Assembly (NCBI GenBank): GCA_025351985.1
Contig: JANXUW010000120.1
Coordinates: 1-5,513, forward strand
Reading direction: 5' to 3'
DNA from: Pseudolysobacter sp.
GTDB taxonomy: Bacteria; Pseudomonadota; Gammaproteobacteria; Xanthomonadales; Rhodanobacteraceae
DNA length: 5,513 nt
Below, piece after piece: positions 1 to 5,513 of this stretch (position 1 is the stretch's first letter; every line of letters starts with the position of its first letter). The notes under the pieces are model-generated. The model saw only the letters and a program-made list of their open reading frames with translations. It made no database searches and was not told the origin of the DNA. Both the position numbers and the translations under genes were made by a program.

Positions 1-514
1 CCACGAACTGCTCGGCATCGCTGCCATCCTTGATCTTGATCTTGCCAGTCTCCTTGCTGAACTTGACCTCGCCGATGGCGTGCTCGTCCGGATCGACGAT
101 CTTCGCCTTGTCGGCATGATCGGTCTTGATCGCCCATGCGTTGGCATTTTGTTCGTTGTCGCTGACCTTGATCTTGTCGTCGCCGATCTTGATTTTCCAC
201 AACAGCTTGCTGTCCGGTGCGCGCAGCTTGAAACCGACTGATTCGGATTTGACTTCGACCAGCGCCGGGCCGCCTGCTCCGCGATGGTAATAGCGTTTGT
301 CGCCGATACTGTCAGCGATGAGTTTTACGTCGGCCGTGGTGATTTCGACATGACCGGCATTGACCGTGATCGTGATTTTTTCCGTGCCTTTTGCCGCGGC
401 GATCACCGCACTGACGGAGGTATCCACCGTCGCTGTTGCCGTTGCGCAGTGCGTCGCGCCGCTCGCGAAAAAAAATCCAGACAGGCTCAACGTCAGCAGG
501 ATTCGTGCGGTCAT
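1..514 (-). CDS. Secreted protein of unknown function with internal beta-repeat (3' end off window)
   Basis: I do not recognise the family. The frame is open from an ATG at 514 to the left edge, giving 171 visible residues. The N-terminus is a typical signal peptide: Arg at residue 4, a hydrophobic core at about residues 5-19 (ILLTLSLSGFFFASG), then small residues with Ala-x-Ala sites near 24-28, so export to the periplasm or beyond is likely. There is a Cys at residue 23, but the residues before it (ATH) do not make a lipobox. The mature part is Lys/Asp rich with alternating polar and hydrophobic residues, suggesting beta strands. Two similar segments (residues 103-122 and 146-169) look like a duplicated beta unit. 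The start is supported by AAGGA nine bases upstream and by the ATGA overlap with the stop of the preceding glycosyltransferase gene, so it is probably the last, translationally coupled gene of the operon seen here. A role in the cell envelope is inference from location and signal peptide only. Confidence 0.8.
   Translation of the reverse strand, partial: MTARILLTLSLSGFFFASGATHCATATATVDTSVSAVIAAAKGTEKITITVNAGHVEITTADVKLIADSIGDKRYYHRGAGGPALVEVKSESVGFKLRAPDSKLLWKIKIGDDKIKVSDNEQNANAWAIKTDHADKAKIVDPDEHAIGEVKFSKETGKIKIKDGSDAEQFV
8..208 (-). repeat. Degenerate internal protein repeat in the secreted protein
   Basis: Residues 103-122 (LLWKIKI, then GDDKIKVSDNEQ) align with residues 146-169 (AIGEVKF, then SKETGKIKIKD and a closing AEQ). 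Both have the pattern of a strand, a charged turn, a second K-I-K-hydrophobic strand ending in Asp, and then Glu-Gln. The similarity is at protein level and is modest; the DNA copies have diverged. It suggests two copies of a beta-hairpin unit. Confidence 0.45.
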
Positions 515-1692
515 GTCTGGTATTCCTTGAGGAGGGTTGGCACGGTCGATTTGTGCAAATCGCGAGCTGTGCTGGCTGCGGTTTCGGTCAGCAATTCGTG
601 ATAACGGCGCGCCTCGGTGCGCTGGTCGAATTCACGCAGCACCGTGGTTTGCAGGTTGCGGCCGAAGGCCACGCGCATCGACTCCGGCATTTCTATGGCA
701 GCGTCCAGCGCGCGTCGGCAGGCGTGGCTATCGCCGGGCGCAAAAGCCAGCGCGTTGTCGCCATCGACGAGCAGATCGGCGAGGCCACCGACCATCGCGC
801 CAAGCACCGGGATGCCCAGCGCAGCGACTTCGAGTGCGACATTCGGCATGCCATCGTACAGCGACGGAATCGCCACAAAATCGCACGCCGCATACCAGCG
901 CAGCAATTCGAGACGATCGAGAAACGACACGTGCGTCCATGCGATATGCGGCGGCAAGGCCTGCAGGCGATCACGCATTTCGGCTTCGATCTCGCCGACG
1001 ATCAGCAGATGTACTTGTGCGGCGTGTTCGCAAGCTTCAAGCGCATCAAGAAAAAACAGACCGCCTTTTTTGCGCTTCAGGTGCCCGAACAAACCGATCA
1101 CGCGTGTGCCGTCGCGCACCTGCGCAGCGCGCCATGCTTTCGCCTGATCGCGATCGATGTCGAGCAAGGCCCAATCGTTTGTGTCGATGCCGTTGGCGAT
1201 CCATTCGCTGCGAATATCGGGAAACAAACTCGACACCTTGTGGCGATGATCAGTGCTGACCGCACACACCGCGGCCGAACGCGCGAGCGCGTCGCGCAAC
1301 ATCCAGCCGCGACTCAGCGAAAAAATGCCGGTATCGAAATCGTTGCCGCGCAACAGAGTGATGAGCGGAACCTGCAGCCACGCCGCGAAGCTCGGCGCGC
1401 ACAACATCGGCAACAAACCGCCGAACGCAAGAATGTGCGAAGGGCGAATCGGATCGCGCCCGAGCGCATTCCACAACACGTTGAGCGCATGCGCCGGATC
1501 ATCCGCGACTGGACAGCAGATCAGGCGACCACGTTCGTGCTGTTCGATACGCAGCGCAGAAAAACGCGAACTCAGGTGCACCACATCGAGGTCGAGACCA
1601 CGCGCACGCAAACCACGCACGATGCGATCGCAGGACTGGGCCATACCGCCGCGATCGGGCGGAAAATTTTCGGTGATCAGCAGCGGTCGCAT
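511..1692 (-). CDS. GT4-type glycosyltransferase (second of two)
   Basis: A 393-residue retaining glycosyltransferase of GT-B fold, family GT4, predicted to transfer a sugar from a nucleotide-sugar donor on the cytoplasmic side of the membrane. The donor and acceptor cannot be read from the sequence. Visible landmarks are: the N-terminal strand and glycine loop ENFPPDRGGMAQS (residues 8-20); GNDFD at 116-120; the inter-domain signature ANGID at 166-170; GLFGHLKRKKGG at 200-211, a donor-phosphate type Gly/Lys loop; and PSLYDGMPNVALE (276-288) running into ALGIPVLG. In the usual E-x7-E donor motif the first Glu is Asp280 and the second is Glu288. The length is normal for GT4. I chose the ATG at 1692 because the N-terminal strand begins there. 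The frame is open further upstream, but that stretch is low-complexity and overlaps the preceding zinc-finger-like gene. There is no good Shine-Dalgarno before 1692. The preceding stop is only four bases away, so translation probably depends on reinitiation. Confidence 0.92.
   Translation of the reverse strand: MRPLLITENFPPDRGGMAQSCDRIVRGLRARGLDLDVVHLSSRFSALRIEQHERGRLICCPVADDPAHALNVLWNALGRDPIRPSHILAFGGLLPMLCAPSFAAWLQVPLITLLRGNDFDTGIFSLSRGWMLRDALARSAAVCAVSTDHRHKVSSLFPDIRSEWIANGIDTNDWALLDIDRDQAKAWRAAQVRDGTRVIGLFGHLKRKKGGLFFLDALEACEHAAQVHLLIVGEIEAEMRDRLQALPPHIAWTHVSFLDRLELLRWYAACDFVAIPSLYDGMPNVALEVAALGIPVLGAMVGGLADLLVDGDNALAFAPGDSHACRRALDAAIEMPESMRVAFGRNLQTTVLREFDQRTEARRYHELLTETAASTARDLHKSTVPTLLKEYQT
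524..528 (-). promoter_or_regulatory. Ribosome binding site of the secreted-protein gene
   Basis: AAGGA read on the minus strand, nine bases before the ATG at 514 and inside the last codons of the upstream glycosyltransferase gene. It fixes the start of the secreted protein and, with the ATGA stop/start overlap at 511-514, suggests coupled translation. Confidence 0.6.
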
Positions 1693-1696
1693 CGTC

Positions 1697-2086
1697 TCAA
1701 CTGTCGTTGAAGCCGGCACGCGTATTGTCGCTGCCGTCGTCGATTTCGCCTGCGCGCTGGTGGAACGAACGCGTGTCGTATTGATCGTAGTACGTGCTGT
1801 GATGGGTACCGAGGTAGATCGGCGCATAACCGCTGCCGTAATAGCGATGCCGGTACGAATACGCCCAGTCGTCGTCGTAAGTATTATTGGCATTGGCTGC
1901 GCGCGGATTCGCCGTCGCGGTTTGCTGTTCGCTACGTCCCCAGCAATCGCGGCATTGCGAAAACTTGCTGGCCACGGCGGAGTGCTCGTAGCACATCGCA
2001 CGCTGGCAGGTGGTGCATTGACCCAGCGCGGGCGCGCCGCAATCGCGCAACGAGAAAAATCCGCTCTTGCATTGACATGTGCTCAT
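1697..2086 (-). CDS. Small Cys/His-rich zinc-finger-like protein with Tyr-rich tail
   Basis: A 129-residue protein I do not recognise by name. The first 50 residues hold C4, C6, C16, C24, C27, C32, H35, C45 and C48. The spacing C24-x2-C27, C32-x2-H35 and C45-x2-C48 resembles treble-clef or B-box-like binuclear zinc fingers (CTTC, CYEH and CRDC are the visible knuckles). The rest is a likely disordered linker (residues 50-68) and a tail with ten Tyr between residues 70 and 103 (YSYRHRYY, YYDQY), ending in an acidic/polar stretch. There is no signal peptide and no membrane segment, so it should be cytoplasmic. The start at 2086 is well supported: GAGGAG lies six bases upstream, and the ATGA overlap with the preceding membrane-protein gene suggests coupling and perhaps partnership. 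An adaptor or protein-protein interaction role is plausible but is inference. Extending the frame upstream only adds shadow sequence from the overlapping gene. Confidence 0.82.
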   Translation of the reverse strand: MSTCQCKSGFFSLRDCGAPALGQCTTCQRAMCYEHSAVASKFSQCRDCWGRSEQQTATANPRAANANNTYDDDWAYSYRHRYYGSGYAPIYLGTHHSTYYDQYDTRSFHQRAGEIDDGSDNTRAGFNDS

Positions 2087-2961
2087 GCGGCGCTCCTCGT
2101 CGGTGGTGTGGCGCGTTTGTAGGCTTCGGAAATCACCTCGATCAGGGCGCGCGGATCGATCGGGTCCAGCGACTTTGCCTTGATCTTGCGCACGACTTTG
2201 ACATCGCTGCGCTTGTCGCCAGGCTGCACCGTGATTTTCGATGCGGATGCCGGCGCGTGACTTGCCGACGCAGTCACGCCGTAGGATTTGTTCGGCAACG
2301 ACAACCCGATCGCGACCAGGCTGCGTTTGTAATGGCGCAGCTTGGTTTTCGTCTTGCCGCTGCTGCTGCGCTTGCTGCGTTTGCTTTCGCAAATCGTGTC
2401 GAGCAGACGCCAACGCAAGATCGCATCATCTGCCAGCCGCGCCGAACCATCGAACCACGCATCGCGATACGTGGTGTCGATGATTTTCTTGTAGGCACCG
2501 CGCTCGTAGGGTTTGGACGTGCCGGTACATTTTTTGCTGACGATCGCCGGCGTGAGATCGAGACGAATCGACAGCGTCTGCGCCGCCTGCATATCCTGTT
2601 TGAGAATCGCGATGAACGGCAACGCCACGGCGCCGATATTTTGCGAAATCGCGAATTGCGACAAGCGCCGCGTGATGATCGAAAGATAGATAAAAGCAGC
2701 GATCGCCACCGCGGAAATGCCAAGGCGTAAAAGGAACGGCAATGGCGAAATGAACAATACGCCGATCGCCAGAGCAATCGCGAGCAGCTTCCACTTCAGC
2801 AGCCGACTCCGCATTGTGGAATTTTGCTGATCGAACTCAGCCAATGCGCGCATCTGTTCGAGCAGTACCTGCGCGGTGAATTCGCCGGCGATTTTTTTCT
2901 GGTCGATCGCCCTGCGCAATACGGGCGAGAGACTGTTGAACGCATTGAGTGAAGAGAACAT
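2083..2961 (-). CDS. Membrane-hairpin protein of unknown function
   Basis: A 292-residue protein I do not recognise. Residues 1-50 are polar and probably helical. Then come RSRLLKWK (51-58) and two hydrophobic segments at about 58-76 and 79-97, separated only by a short Ser-Pro-Leu-Pro turn and followed by TRRL. The positive charges on both outer sides predict a hairpin in the inner membrane with both ends in the cytoplasm. The C-terminal 190 residues contain a strand-rich portion with an aromatic motif, YRDAWFDGSARLADD (165-179), then ILRWRLLDTI. After that is a very basic stretch (KRSKRSSSGKTKTKLRHYKR, 194-213) and a low-complexity Ala/Ser segment (about 230-241). The final 25 residues look helical (PRALIEVISEAYKRA). 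The start at 2961 is set by AGGGAG six bases upstream. Its end overlaps the next gene by ATGA. Lying between a glycosyltransferase and a zinc-finger-like protein, it could be a membrane anchor or regulator for glycan assembly, but this is inference. Confidence 0.82.
   Translation of the reverse strand: MFSSLNAFNSLSPVLRRAIDQKKIAGEFTAQVLLEQMRALAEFDQQNSTMRSRLLKWKLLAIALAIGVLFISPLPFLLRLGISAVAIAAFIYLSIITRRLSQFAISQNIGAVALPFIAILKQDMQAAQTLSIRLDLTPAIVSKKCTGTSKPYERGAYKKIIDTTYRDAWFDGSARLADDAILRWRLLDTICESKRSKRSSSGKTKTKLRHYKRSLVAIGLSLPNKSYGVTASASHAPASASKITVQPGDKRSDVKVVRKIKAKSLDPIDPRALIEVISEAYKRATPPTRSAA
2093..2098 (-). promoter_or_regulatory. Ribosome binding site of the zinc-finger-like gene
   Basis: GAGGAG on the minus strand, six bases before the ATG at 2086. 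It is a strong site lying within the final codons of the upstream gene, and it decides the start of the small Cys-rich protein against longer in-frame alternatives. Confidence 0.7.
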
Positions 2962-2967
2962 CCTGGA

Positions 2968-2973
2968 CTCCCT
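2968..2973 (-). promoter_or_regulatory. Ribosome binding site of the membrane-hairpin gene
   Basis: AGGGAG on the minus strand, six bases before the ATG at 2961, within the 34-base gap after the first glycosyltransferase stop. It supports this ATG over in-frame upstream codons that would run into the preceding gene. Confidence 0.6.
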
Positions 2974-2995
2974 GATTGAATTCAAACAGCGTGAT

Positions 2996-4246
2996 TCAGA
3001 CCGACGACGCGTTGAATATAGCATCGACGTGCGCAGCAATTTTAGCGGTCTGCGTCGGATCGATACGCTGATAAACATCGCGCAAGCGCTGCAGCGAATG
3101 CGACCACGTAAATTCCTCGGCAATACGTTCGCGCCCGCGCTCGCCCATCATACGACGGCGCTCGGGATACGCCATCAATATACGAATTGCGCGCGCCAGT
3201 TCAGCCGGGCGATCCGGCGCGATCAGTCGCCCTTCGATGCCGTCGCGAATCAGTTCGCGTACCGGCGCAAGGTCCGAGGCAATCACCGCCACACCCGCGG
3301 CCATCGATTCGAGAATCTTCAACGGCGCGCAACCCTGCGTGACATTGCGCGCGCATTCGCGCAGCGGCGCGAGCGAGATTTCTGCATTGACTATCCACGG
3401 CGCTAGCGCTTCCGCCGAAAGCTCCCAGCGCCAGACGATTCGATCATCGAGGCCGAGCCTGGTCGCGAAACGTTCGCTGCGCCGCGCATCGCGCGATAAC
3501 AGCGATCCGCAAATCACGAGGTGCAGATCATCCATATCGGCCAACAACGCAAACGCGCGCAGCATGGTATCGATGCCTTGCCAGGTTTGCAGCGCGCCGA
3601 AATAAATCAGATATTTTTCCGGCGCATCGGTCGGGCGCGCTGCTGGCTCGATCAACTCCGCACCGTTCGGCACGACGCTGATTTTGGCACCCGCAACGCC
3701 AAGCGATTCGAGCAAGCCGCGCGTCGTGTGCGACGGCGTGACGATTGCATCGCAACGGTCCAGACAATACAACTCCGTGGCGCGGATTTTCTCCAGCGTG
3801 CGCGGCGCGATGCCCGGATATGCATGCAGCAATTCGATCGAGGGCAGGGCATTGACCTCGTACACCGTGGCGTAATCGTGCGGTCGCGCGAGCAGCGGCA
3901 CGCCGCTCCACGGATCGCGGAAGTGCGCGATGGCCAGCCCGCTCGCGGCGTGATCGAGCACGCGTTCGAGATACGCGCCATACGCGGTGGCGCGCTCGAG
4001 AAAATTCTCGAACGACAGCGAAAACCGCAGGATTTCGACATGGCCTTCGCGCTGCTGCACCGGTAGCGTGGTATCGCCGAGCACGTACAACAAACCGCTT
4101 CCGGCGTAGTCGAACAGGCACGGCGCAAAACGTGCGATATGGTTCGATGCTCCCTTGCACGTCGGGAACCGGTCGAAGGCAGCATAAAGCGATCGCGGTT
4201 GGGTCAGCAGCATGGCTCGGGCCGGATTTTCGGCGGAGCGTAGCAC
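2996..4246 (-). CDS. GT4-type glycosyltransferase (first of two)
   Basis: A 416-residue GT-B fold glycosyltransferase of family GT4, predicted to act at the cytoplasmic face of the membrane with a nucleotide-sugar donor. The specific sugar is unknown. Landmarks: RFPTCKGASNHIARF (26-40) as the N-terminal substrate loop; YEVNALPSIE (129-138), a segment typical of this subgroup; TPSHTTR (170-176); VVPNGAE (191-197), the inter-domain signature; YFGALQTWQGID (215-226), the start of the donor domain; and APLKILESMAAGVAVIASD (307-325), the donor-binding helix with Glu313. The first Glu of the E-x7-E motif is replaced by Gly305, as in the PLK-x2-E subgroup of GT4. The start is uncertain. I used the GTG at 4246 because the first beta strand (ARAMLLTQP) would be cut by starting at the ATG at 4213 (residue 12). 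Neither has a clear Shine-Dalgarno. It heads the inferred five-gene unit, 31 bases after the stop of the NTPase-like gene. Confidence 0.9.
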   Translation of the reverse strand: MLRSAENPARAMLLTQPRSLYAAFDRFPTCKGASNHIARFAPCLFDYAGSGLLYVLGDTTLPVQQREGHVEILRFSLSFENFLERATAYGAYLERVLDHAASGLAIAHFRDPWSGVPLLARPHDYATVYEVNALPSIELLHAYPGIAPRTLEKIRATELYCLDRCDAIVTPSHTTRGLLESLGVAGAKISVVPNGAELIEPAARPTDAPEKYLIYFGALQTWQGIDTMLRAFALLADMDDLHLVICGSLLSRDARRSERFATRLGLDDRIVWRWELSAEALAPWIVNAEISLAPLRECARNVTQGCAPLKILESMAAGVAVIASDLAPVRELIRDGIEGRLIAPDRPAELARAIRILMAYPERRRMMGERGRERIAEEFTWSHSLQRLRDVYQRIDPTQTAKIAAHVDAIFNASSV

Positions 4247-4277
4247 TAATTCTGCACATCGCGAAAAAGGGTGATTG

Positions 4278-5513
4278 TCAGTGCGATTTAGCTGGTGGTG
4301 GATCGCGGTTCGGTTGAATTTTGTATACGTGGGCTATGCGAAACTCGTCAAACTTTGATCTTCCGGCGATCGCTGTTAGGGCATCCCGCGCTTTCTGCGC
4401 CGCTAGAGCATACTGGGGAAATTCAGAATGAGGTGCGAATTCCAAACACAGACGCATAGCGTGTGACGCATCTTCATTCAGATGAGTCTCCAAGAACTGG
4501 ATTAAGTCTTGAATCGGTGTGTTTGCAATCGCTTGAACGGCATCTAGCGTGCCACCTTTTTGCTGACTTAGTGAAGCGACTGCATCGGTGAGAGACGGGA
4601 AATAGTTATCTTTGGCATATGCTGCGTCAATGGCGGCGATGAATACCGCATCCCGCATGCCTCCAAATTTATGTAAGTTTTTGGGGTCTAGCTCTTTGAC
4701 CCGCTTTCCCTTGCGCAATTCAACCCAGGTTTTTATGAAGTCGCCCGCGAGCGCATCTTCACCCAACTTACGCAGCAGCCATACAGCCGAGTCCAGAGCA
4801 CTTGCAGAAAGCACAGCGGCCGCGTCTGAAAAGTATTTGCGGAACCCAGAAACAATCTCGGTTCGATTGTCGGCGAACGAATAGTGGAAAAGATTCCAGA
4901 CATTCTCAAATCGTTGCTGTGCTGAATTTGCTTCGGCGTTTTGATCAAACGCCAACACTTGTTGCTGAAGCAACTCATTGTCGGGGTAGCCGTTAATGAC
5001 CATTTTGGCAAGGGCTTCGTCCAACGGCGTCGTTGACCAGACGCCGTATCGCTCACGGATGCGATCCCACGCCTTTTCTTCGTCGGTTCGCGTGTCCGCT
5101 GAACTAAGCAGAAGCGTCTTGAAGATGCTCGCGTGCCCCGACAGGTCCAAGGGAGGAGCCCCTTCACCCCTTCCGTTGTGGCAGTAGACGATCCATGTCA
5201 ACGAGCGCGCGATTTTCGACTTTGTCTGCTCGGAAATCTCTTCGTTCAATGCAGCGATCGTTAGTTCAACCGCATCCTTGACCCGTTCAATTATTCGGAT
5301 GTTCGTTACGTCCAAATCCGTCAATGCGTTTCGAGCTTCGATGACGTAACCATCGCTCGAAGTGCGGTCGAAAATGAGATCTATACATTTTTCAGCTGTT
5401 GGCGCGAATGTAACCTCACCCTGAAAAACCTTTTCTTTATTTTCTTCCCATACTTCCGCGTCGTTGCCGCTGAGCGACTGAGTGTTCGAAATTGCAACAA
5501 CTTGGCACGACCT
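4278..5513 (-). CDS. C-terminal part of a KAP/AAA-like P-loop NTPase-fold protein (5' end off window)
   Basis: The frame is open from the right edge to TGA at 4280-4278, giving 411 visible residues. The true start is outside, and internal starts such as the TTG at 5324 are not credible because the conserved-looking sequence continues upstream of them. The first residues (CQVVAISNT, 3-11) match the strand plus sensor-1 Asn that follows the Walker B motif in P-loop ATPases. They are followed by FAPTAEKCIDLIF (36-48), and then NIRIIERV (71-78) with the Asn-x-Arg of a lid or sensor-2 helix. This order is typical of KAP-like and related AAA-type proteins. The Walker A and B motifs should lie just off the right edge. 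Residues from about 80 onward are helical, rich in Ala, Leu and acidic residues, without recognised motifs, membrane segments or zinc sites. Many large NTPases of this kind act in antiviral defence or signalling, but nothing visible proves that here. GC content is lower and more variable than in the operon downstream. Confidence 0.72.
   Translation of the reverse strand, partial: RSCQVVAISNTQSLSGNDAEVWEENKEKVFQGEVTFAPTAEKCIDLIFDRTSSDGYVIEARNALTDLDVTNIRIIERVKDAVELTIAALNEEISEQTKSKIARSLTWIVYCHNGRGEGAPPLDLSGHASIFKTLLLSSADTRTDEEKAWDRIRERYGVWSTTPLDEALAKMVINGYPDNELLQQQVLAFDQNAEANSAQQRFENVWNLFHYSFADNRTEIVSGFRKYFSDAAAVLSASALDSAVWLLRKLGEDALAGDFIKTWVELRKGKRVKELDPKNLHKFGGMRDAVFIAAIDAAYAKDNYFPSLTDAVASLSQQKGGTLDAVQAIANTPIQDLIQFLETHLNEDASHAMRLCLEFAPHSEFPQYALAAQKARDALTAIAGRSKFDEFRIAHVYKIQPNRDPPPAKSH
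4322..4351 (-). promoter_or_regulatory. Candidate sigma70-type promoter for the glycosyltransferase operon
   Basis: Read on the minus strand: TTGACG (4351-4346, five of six to the -35 consensus), an 18-base spacer, then TATACA (4327-4322, four of six to the -10 consensus). A start near 4315 would leave an untranslated leader of about 70 bases before the GTG at 4246. The site lies inside the 3' coding end of the NTPase-like gene, so part of its sequence is constrained by the protein. Chance occurrence cannot be excluded. Confidence 0.4.

Noticed and set aside
436..452. Lipoprotein attachment Cys in the secreted protein (Cys23)
   Set aside because: The preceding residues Ala-Thr-His do not fit a lipobox; a normal signal peptidase I site is more likely.
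436..1710. Long plus-strand open frame of 424 codons opposite the second glycosyltransferase
   Set aside because: It is Arg/His/Gln-rich with no domain signature and lies antisense to a clear GT4 gene. GC-rich third positions create such shadows.
1693..2001. N-terminal extension of the second glycosyltransferase upstream of 1692
   Set aside because: The added residues are low-complexity Thr/Arg/Ala sequence overlapping the zinc-finger-like gene, while the GT-B first strand begins exactly at the ATG at 1692.
1253..2122. Plus-strand open frame of 289 codons spanning the GT4 and zinc-finger-like genes
   Set aside because: It crosses two genes with good starts and motifs on the other strand and shows only low-complexity Ala/Arg/Val sequence.
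2077..2730. Plus-strand open frame of 217 codons opposite the membrane-hairpin gene
   Set aside because: The minus-strand frame has a ribosome site, membrane segments and coupling to its neighbour. The plus frame has no recognisable feature.
2962..3123. N-terminal extension of the membrane-hairpin protein upstream of 2961
   Set aside because: It would overlap the end of the first glycosyltransferase with Arg/Ser-rich shadow sequence, and the ATG at 2961 has a good ribosome site.
3996..4011. Near-perfect inverted repeat, two 7-base arms around AA
   Set aside because: It lies in the middle of the first glycosyltransferase coding sequence, is a single copy, and is short enough to be chance.
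3521..4066. Plus-strand open frame of 181 codons opposite the first glycosyltransferase
   Set aside because: It is antisense to clear GT4 motifs and rich in Arg and Gln, typical of a shadow frame.
4283..4306. Possible hairpin (GCGAT / ATCGC) at the end of the NTPase-like gene as a terminator
   Set aside because: The stem is only five base pairs with a 14-base loop and no T tract follows, so it is not a credible intrinsic terminator.

Overview
This window looks like the chromosome of a fairly GC-rich proteobacterium. The protein style (signal-peptide secreted protein, GT4 glycosyltransferases, GC-rich third positions) would suit a Xanthomonadales-like gammaproteobacterium, but that placement is inference. 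Every gene I can support lies on the minus strand. The gene order therefore runs from the right edge to the left edge, and the window is almost completely coding.

Right side (4278-5513): the C-terminal part of a large protein whose 5' end is outside the window. Its first visible residues look like the end of a P-loop NTPase core of the KAP/AAA-like type (a sensor-1-like Asn, then an Asn-x-Arg lid motif), followed by about 340 residues of mostly helical C-terminal region that I do not recognise. It is visibly less GC-rich than the rest of the window and probably has a separate history.

Centre and left (1-4246): five tightly packed genes, apparently one transcription unit, in transcription order. 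(1) A GT4-type glycosyltransferase, 2996-4246. (2) An unrecognised protein with a two-helix membrane hairpin and a basic, probably cytoplasmic domain, 2083-2961. (3) A small Cys/His zinc-finger-like protein with a Tyr-rich tail, 1697-2086. (4) A second GT4-type glycosyltransferase, 511-1692. (5) A secreted protein with a signal peptide and an internally repeated beta-rich segment, cut by the left edge, 1-514. Gaps are 34 bases, an ATGA overlap, 4 bases and another ATGA overlap, which points to translational coupling. A plausible sigma70-type promoter for the set lies inside the 3' end of the NTPase-like gene.

The two glycosyltransferases suggest assembly of a surface glycan (capsule, exopolysaccharide or O-antigen type) or modification of a protein with sugar. 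The membrane-hairpin protein, the zinc-finger-like protein and the secreted protein are not standard members of a polysaccharide cluster that I can name. Their placement between and after the two transferases is the most interesting aspect of the window. I saw no RNA genes, insertion sequences, CRISPR arrays or convincing terminators.
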